The translations under genes were made by a program, and so were the position numbers. A model generated the notes under the pieces. The model had not been told where the DNA came from. It ran no database searches and saw only the letters and a list, made by a program, of their open reading frames with translations. Shown here piece after piece: positions 48,376 to 51,005 of a stretch of 51,005 nt of DNA (position 1 is its first letter; every line of letters starts with the position of its first letter). The stretch comes from JBARRO01 sp049644265 (lineage in GTDB: Bacteria; Bacteroidota; Ignavibacteria; UBA10030), in the NCBI GenBank assembly GCA_049644265.1, contig JBARRO010000201.1:1-51005 (forward strand). Direction: 5' to 3'.

Positions 48376-48578
48376 ATCGTCAACAACAACCTCCAGAGGT
48401 CTACCAGCCCTACCTTTTGATACCGCTCGTTGCAGTTCTTCCGCGATTCGTTTCAGCCGGAAGATAGTTCTTCACGATTCCTCTCGCGATCCAAAGAAAA
48501 AAAGTAAGACACTCAACGCGTGCGCCGCATCTTTGAATTGCGCGCATTGTTGTTTACATTGAAAAAAATCACAGGAAA

Positions 48579-49055
48579 ATGATTTTCAAGCCGGGTTCCA
48601 TACAGGGTGTCACCATCAAGGCGATGACGAAGTTTTCGGACAAGCGCGGATGGCTGATGGAATTCTTCCGCACAGACGAGGTGGATTCCAAGTTCTTTCC
48701 TGCCATGGCGTATATCTCTTCAACGATGCCCGGGTTGACACGCGGACCCCATGAACATCGCGACCAGGCTGATTTTTTCTGTTTTCCTGGTCCCTCGACG
48801 TTTAGAATATATCTGTGGGACGGCAGAAAAGAATCGCCTTCCTATGGCTCGAAAATGGCATTTGACGTCGGGCAGAGCAGCCCCACAATCATCATTGTTC
48901 CACCCGGTGTTGTTCACGCCTATAAAAATATCGGGTCTGTTGACGGAGTGGTGATTAACCTGCCAAATCGGCTCTATGCCGGAACGGGTCGCAAAGAGCC
49001 GGTTGACGAGATTCGCCACGAGAATGACCCTGGATCACCCTATACGATCGACTGA
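48579..49055 (+). CDS. RmlC-like cupin, dTDP-4-dehydrorhamnose 3,5-epimerase family
   Basis: 158 residues, shorter than RmlC (about 180). IQGVTIKAMTKFSDKRGWLM, EFFRTDEV, ISSTMPGLTRGPHEHRDQAD (catalytic-region His in RGPHEH), TFRIYLWDGRKESPSYG, IIIVPPGVVHAYKNIG and the NLPNRLYAG end match the epimerase fold. Acts on dTDP-sugars; since it is short and rfbD/rfbA are absent here, a role in a different dTDP-sugar route is possible. Three bases before rfbB. Confidence 0.8.
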   Translation: MIFKPGSIQGVTIKAMTKFSDKRGWLMEFFRTDEVDSKFFPAMAYISSTMPGLTRGPHEHRDQADFFCFPGPSTFRIYLWDGRKESPSYGSKMAFDVGQSSPTIIIVPPGVVHAYKNIGSVDGVVINLPNRLYAGTGRKEPVDEIRHENDPGSPYTID

Positions 49056-49058
49056 CCC

Positions 49059-50069
49059 ATGAATCTTCTGGTCACAGGCGGAGCCGGATTTATCGGCAGC
49101 AACTTCATTCGGTACATGCTCCAGAAATATCCCGAGTACCGAATCGTGAATGTTGACAAACTCACGTATGCGGGGAATCTTGAGAACCTTGAAGATCTTG
49201 AGGACCATGCCGGGTACAAGTTTCAGCGGCTGGACATCTGTGACAAGGCAGCTCTCGGAACCCTGGTTGGACAGCGCGGGATTGATGCCCTCGTGAACTT
49301 TGCCGCCGAATCTCATGTCGACCGGAGCATCCTCGGCGCGGAAGAGTTTGTGCGGACCAATATTGAGGGGGCGAACAATCTCCTCGAAATCGCCAGGCAA
49401 TTCGGGTTGAAGAGATTCGTCCAGATTTCGACAGACGAGGTCTACGGATCGTTGGGAGCGACGGGCAAATTCATCGAACAGACTCCGCTGCATCCAAACA
49501 GCCCCTACTCCGCGAGCAAAGCATCCGCCGACCTCCTGGCACTCGCGTATCAGCATACATTCGAACTTCCGGTGGTCGTCACCCGCTGCTCGAACAATTA
49601 TGGACCCTACCAATTCCCCGAGAAGCTCATTCCGCTTATGATTGTGAATGCATTGAGCGGGAAGCAGCTTCCGGTCTATGGAGATGGGCGGAATGTCCGC
49701 GATTGGCTTCACGTCAGCGACCACTGTTCCGCCATCGACCTCGTGCTTCATCGGGGGAAGGTCGGTGAAATCTACAACATTGGCGGCAACAACGAATGGG
49801 CAAATGTGGATATCGTCAGGCTGATCCTTAAGCATCTTGGTAAACCGGAATCCCTGATCACCTTTGTGAAAGACCGCCCGGGGCATGACCGTCGGTATGC
49901 GATTGATTCAACCAGGATTCAGGCGGAACTGGGTTGGAGTCCGTCGTACACATTCGAGAAGGGGATTGAAGAAACAATCGATTGGTACTTGGGGAATAAG
50001 GATTGGTGGAAAAAGGTCATAAGCGGGGAATATAAAGAGTACTACCGGAAGCAGTATGAGGAAAGGTAG
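49059..50069 (+). CDS. rfbB: dTDP-glucose 4,6-dehydratase
   Basis: 336 residues, extended SDR fold. NAD-binding GGAGFIGSNFIRYML, NVDKLTYAGNLENL, NFAAESHVDRSI, STDEVYGSLG, catalytic YSASKASADLL (Tyr/Lys), RCSNNYGPYQFPEKLIPLMI, YGDGRNVRDWLHVSDHC and DRPGHDRRYAIDS are all intact. It makes dTDP-4-keto-6-deoxyglucose for surface polysaccharide sugars. Confidence 0.96.
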   Translation: MNLLVTGGAGFIGSNFIRYMLQKYPEYRIVNVDKLTYAGNLENLEDLEDHAGYKFQRLDICDKAALGTLVGQRGIDALVNFAAESHVDRSILGAEEFVRTNIEGANNLLEIARQFGLKRFVQISTDEVYGSLGATGKFIEQTPLHPNSPYSASKASADLLALAYQHTFELPVVVTRCSNNYGPYQFPEKLIPLMIVNALSGKQLPVYGDGRNVRDWLHVSDHCSAIDLVLHRGKVGEIYNIGGNNEWANVDIVRLILKHLGKPESLITFVKDRPGHDRRYAIDSTRIQAELGWSPSYTFEKGIEETIDWYLGNKDWWKKVISGEYKEYYRKQYEER

Positions 50070-50153
50070 TATTGATTCATTGGGATTGAGCCCATGAACC
50101 GATGAACTACTGAAACAATTTCAACTGCAATTTTAGTTTCTTAAAAGAGGACC

Positions 50154-51005
50154 TTGAAGAAAATCGTTTCCGTTGTCGGAGCCCGGCCAAATTTCATGAA
50201 AGTGGCCCCCCTGCACAGGGCGCTGCGGGATTACCGTGACTCGATGCACCACGTGATTGTTCACACGGGTCAGCATTATGACCGTGCGATGTCGAAGGTG
50301 TTCTTTGAGGACCTTGAATTGCCAAATCCGGATGTCTATCTCGGAGTCGGCTCTGGAAGCCACGCCCAGCAAACCGCGAAGGTGATGGTCGAATTTGAGA
50401 AGGTCCTTGAGCAACAGAAGCCGGACCTTGTCGTCGTGGTGGGGGATGTCAATTCGACCCTGGCCTGCAGCATTGTCGGCGCAAAGATGGAGATCCCGGT
50501 TGCCCATGTGGAAGCCGGCCTGAGGAGTTTCGACAGGACCATGCCGGAGGAGATCAATCGTCTCGTGACGGATTCGGTTTCGAATTTTCTCTTTGTTTCC
50601 GAGCCGAGCGGCATGGCAAATCTGAAACGGGAGGGCATCGCAGAGGAGAAGATGTTCTTTGTGGGGAATGTCATGATCGACTCCCTGGTATACTATCGAG
50701 CAAAGGCAGCCCGTTTCGAAACAGCAAAGAAGCTTGGGCTCCGGGCGAAAGAGTTCACACTGGTGACGCTGCACCGGCCGTCAAACGTTGACGAGAAGGA
50801 CGGGCTTGAGAAGATTCTCACGATCTTTGAACGGCTCAGTCAGAAGACCACCGTCGTATTTCCCGTCCATCCAAGGACAAGGAAAATGCTGACCCAATTC
50901 GGTCTTGACAAGAAAGCAGAAGGCATCAAGCGACTCATTCTGCTGGAACCGATCGGGTATCTTGAATTCCTCAATCTGATGGAACAGGCGCAGCTCATTC
51001 TGACG
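50154..51005 (+). CDS. wecB: UDP-N-acetylglucosamine 2-epimerase (non-hydrolysing), N-terminal 284 residues
   Basis: Cut by the window end. TTG start at 50154 after AGAGGA, giving MKKIVSVVGARPNFMKVAPL. TGQHYDRAMSKVFFEDLELP, VVVVGDVNSTLACSI, AHVEAGLRSFDRTMPEEINR, VTDSVSNFLFVSEP, GNVMIDSLVY, LVTLHRPSNVDEKDGLEKIL and VFPVHPRTRKML are family landmarks. It makes UDP-ManNAc for surface glycans. About 85 bases separate it from rfbB. Confidence 0.93.
   Translation, partial: MKKIVSVVGARPNFMKVAPLHRALRDYRDSMHHVIVHTGQHYDRAMSKVFFEDLELPNPDVYLGVGSGSHAQQTAKVMVEFEKVLEQQKPDLVVVVGDVNSTLACSIVGAKMEIPVAHVEAGLRSFDRTMPEEINRLVTDSVSNFLFVSEPSGMANLKREGIAEEKMFFVGNVMIDSLVYYRAKAARFETAKKLGLRAKEFTLVTLHRPSNVDEKDGLEKILTIFERLSQKTTVVFPVHPRTRKMLTQFGLDKKAEGIKRLILLEPIGYLEFLNLMEQAQLILT

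Noticed and set aside
48356..48562. Open frame of 68 codons upstream of the RmlC-like gene
   Set aside because: It begins between the -35 and -10 boxes of a plausible promoter, has a low-complexity Ser/Cys/Ala composition and no Shine-Dalgarno.

Overview
The window looks like a stretch of chromosome from a Gram-negative, respiring bacterium, most likely of the Bacteroidota/Ignavibacteriota/Chlorobi (FCB) side. This rests on exported beta-barrel-like proteins ending in Phe, a LolA-like/ABC envelope operon, lipobox and Big_5-type surface proteins, a short EF-Ts, a NuoA-F complex I block and the general gene complement. It is an inference from content; no phylogeny was run. Almost everything is housekeeping. 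Promoters mostly read TTGACT-17-TAnnTT, so the main sigma factor uses classical -35/-10 boxes. TTG starts are frequent.

Layout. 1-1000: 5' part of prs (minus strand), and a tRNA-Gln(TTG) flanked by two broken tRNA-Gln halves, each interrupted by a palindrome. 1000-6300: bioY, then a signalling cluster of a multi-pass membrane histidine kinase, a response regulator with a PP2C-type phosphatase output and an OmpR-type response regulator. 6300-8000: a TPR protein. 8100-12020 (minus): a four-gene envelope operon of ABC ATPase, FtsX-like permease, LolA-like protein and outer-membrane barrel. 12390-15090: three exported proteins, one with a probable frameshift. 15090-23290 (minus): PolB-type exonuclease, two tandem AI-2E-family permeases, recX, recA, thpR, cinA, pgpA, pgsA and rpmB. 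23400-28720: tsaD; trpA, chorismate mutase and mltG; and a large lipoprotein. 28750-33360: nuoABCDEF. 33450-35720: an ECF sigma factor with its probable anti-sigma factor behind a textbook sigma-E-type promoter. 35840-39740: rplM-rpsI-rpsB-tsf-pyrH-frr. 39900-44970: two PspC/LiaF-like membrane proteins, polA (minus) and a DMT-family transporter. 45040-48330: exported protein, LytR_C protein, rsfS and argS. 48580 to the end: sugar-nucleotide genes (RmlC-like, rfbB, wecB partial) for surface polysaccharide.

The most unusual feature is not a protein. Several intergenic regions are filled with degenerate tandem repeats of strict 7-bp period. Four of these arrays carry AACTNNN heptads in the direction of the downstream gene, and three of them run up to Shine-Dalgarno-less TTG start codons (tsaD, the 27027 lipoprotein gene, nuoE). 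Other repeat families are covarying hairpins with a CCTACCGAG-type tail in the recA-operon leader, a TAGAARCAT-loop inverted pair, CCCGACnnnGTCGGG palindromes and an ACGAAT-rich block next to polA. I saw no insertion sequence, prophage, CRISPR array or defence gene.
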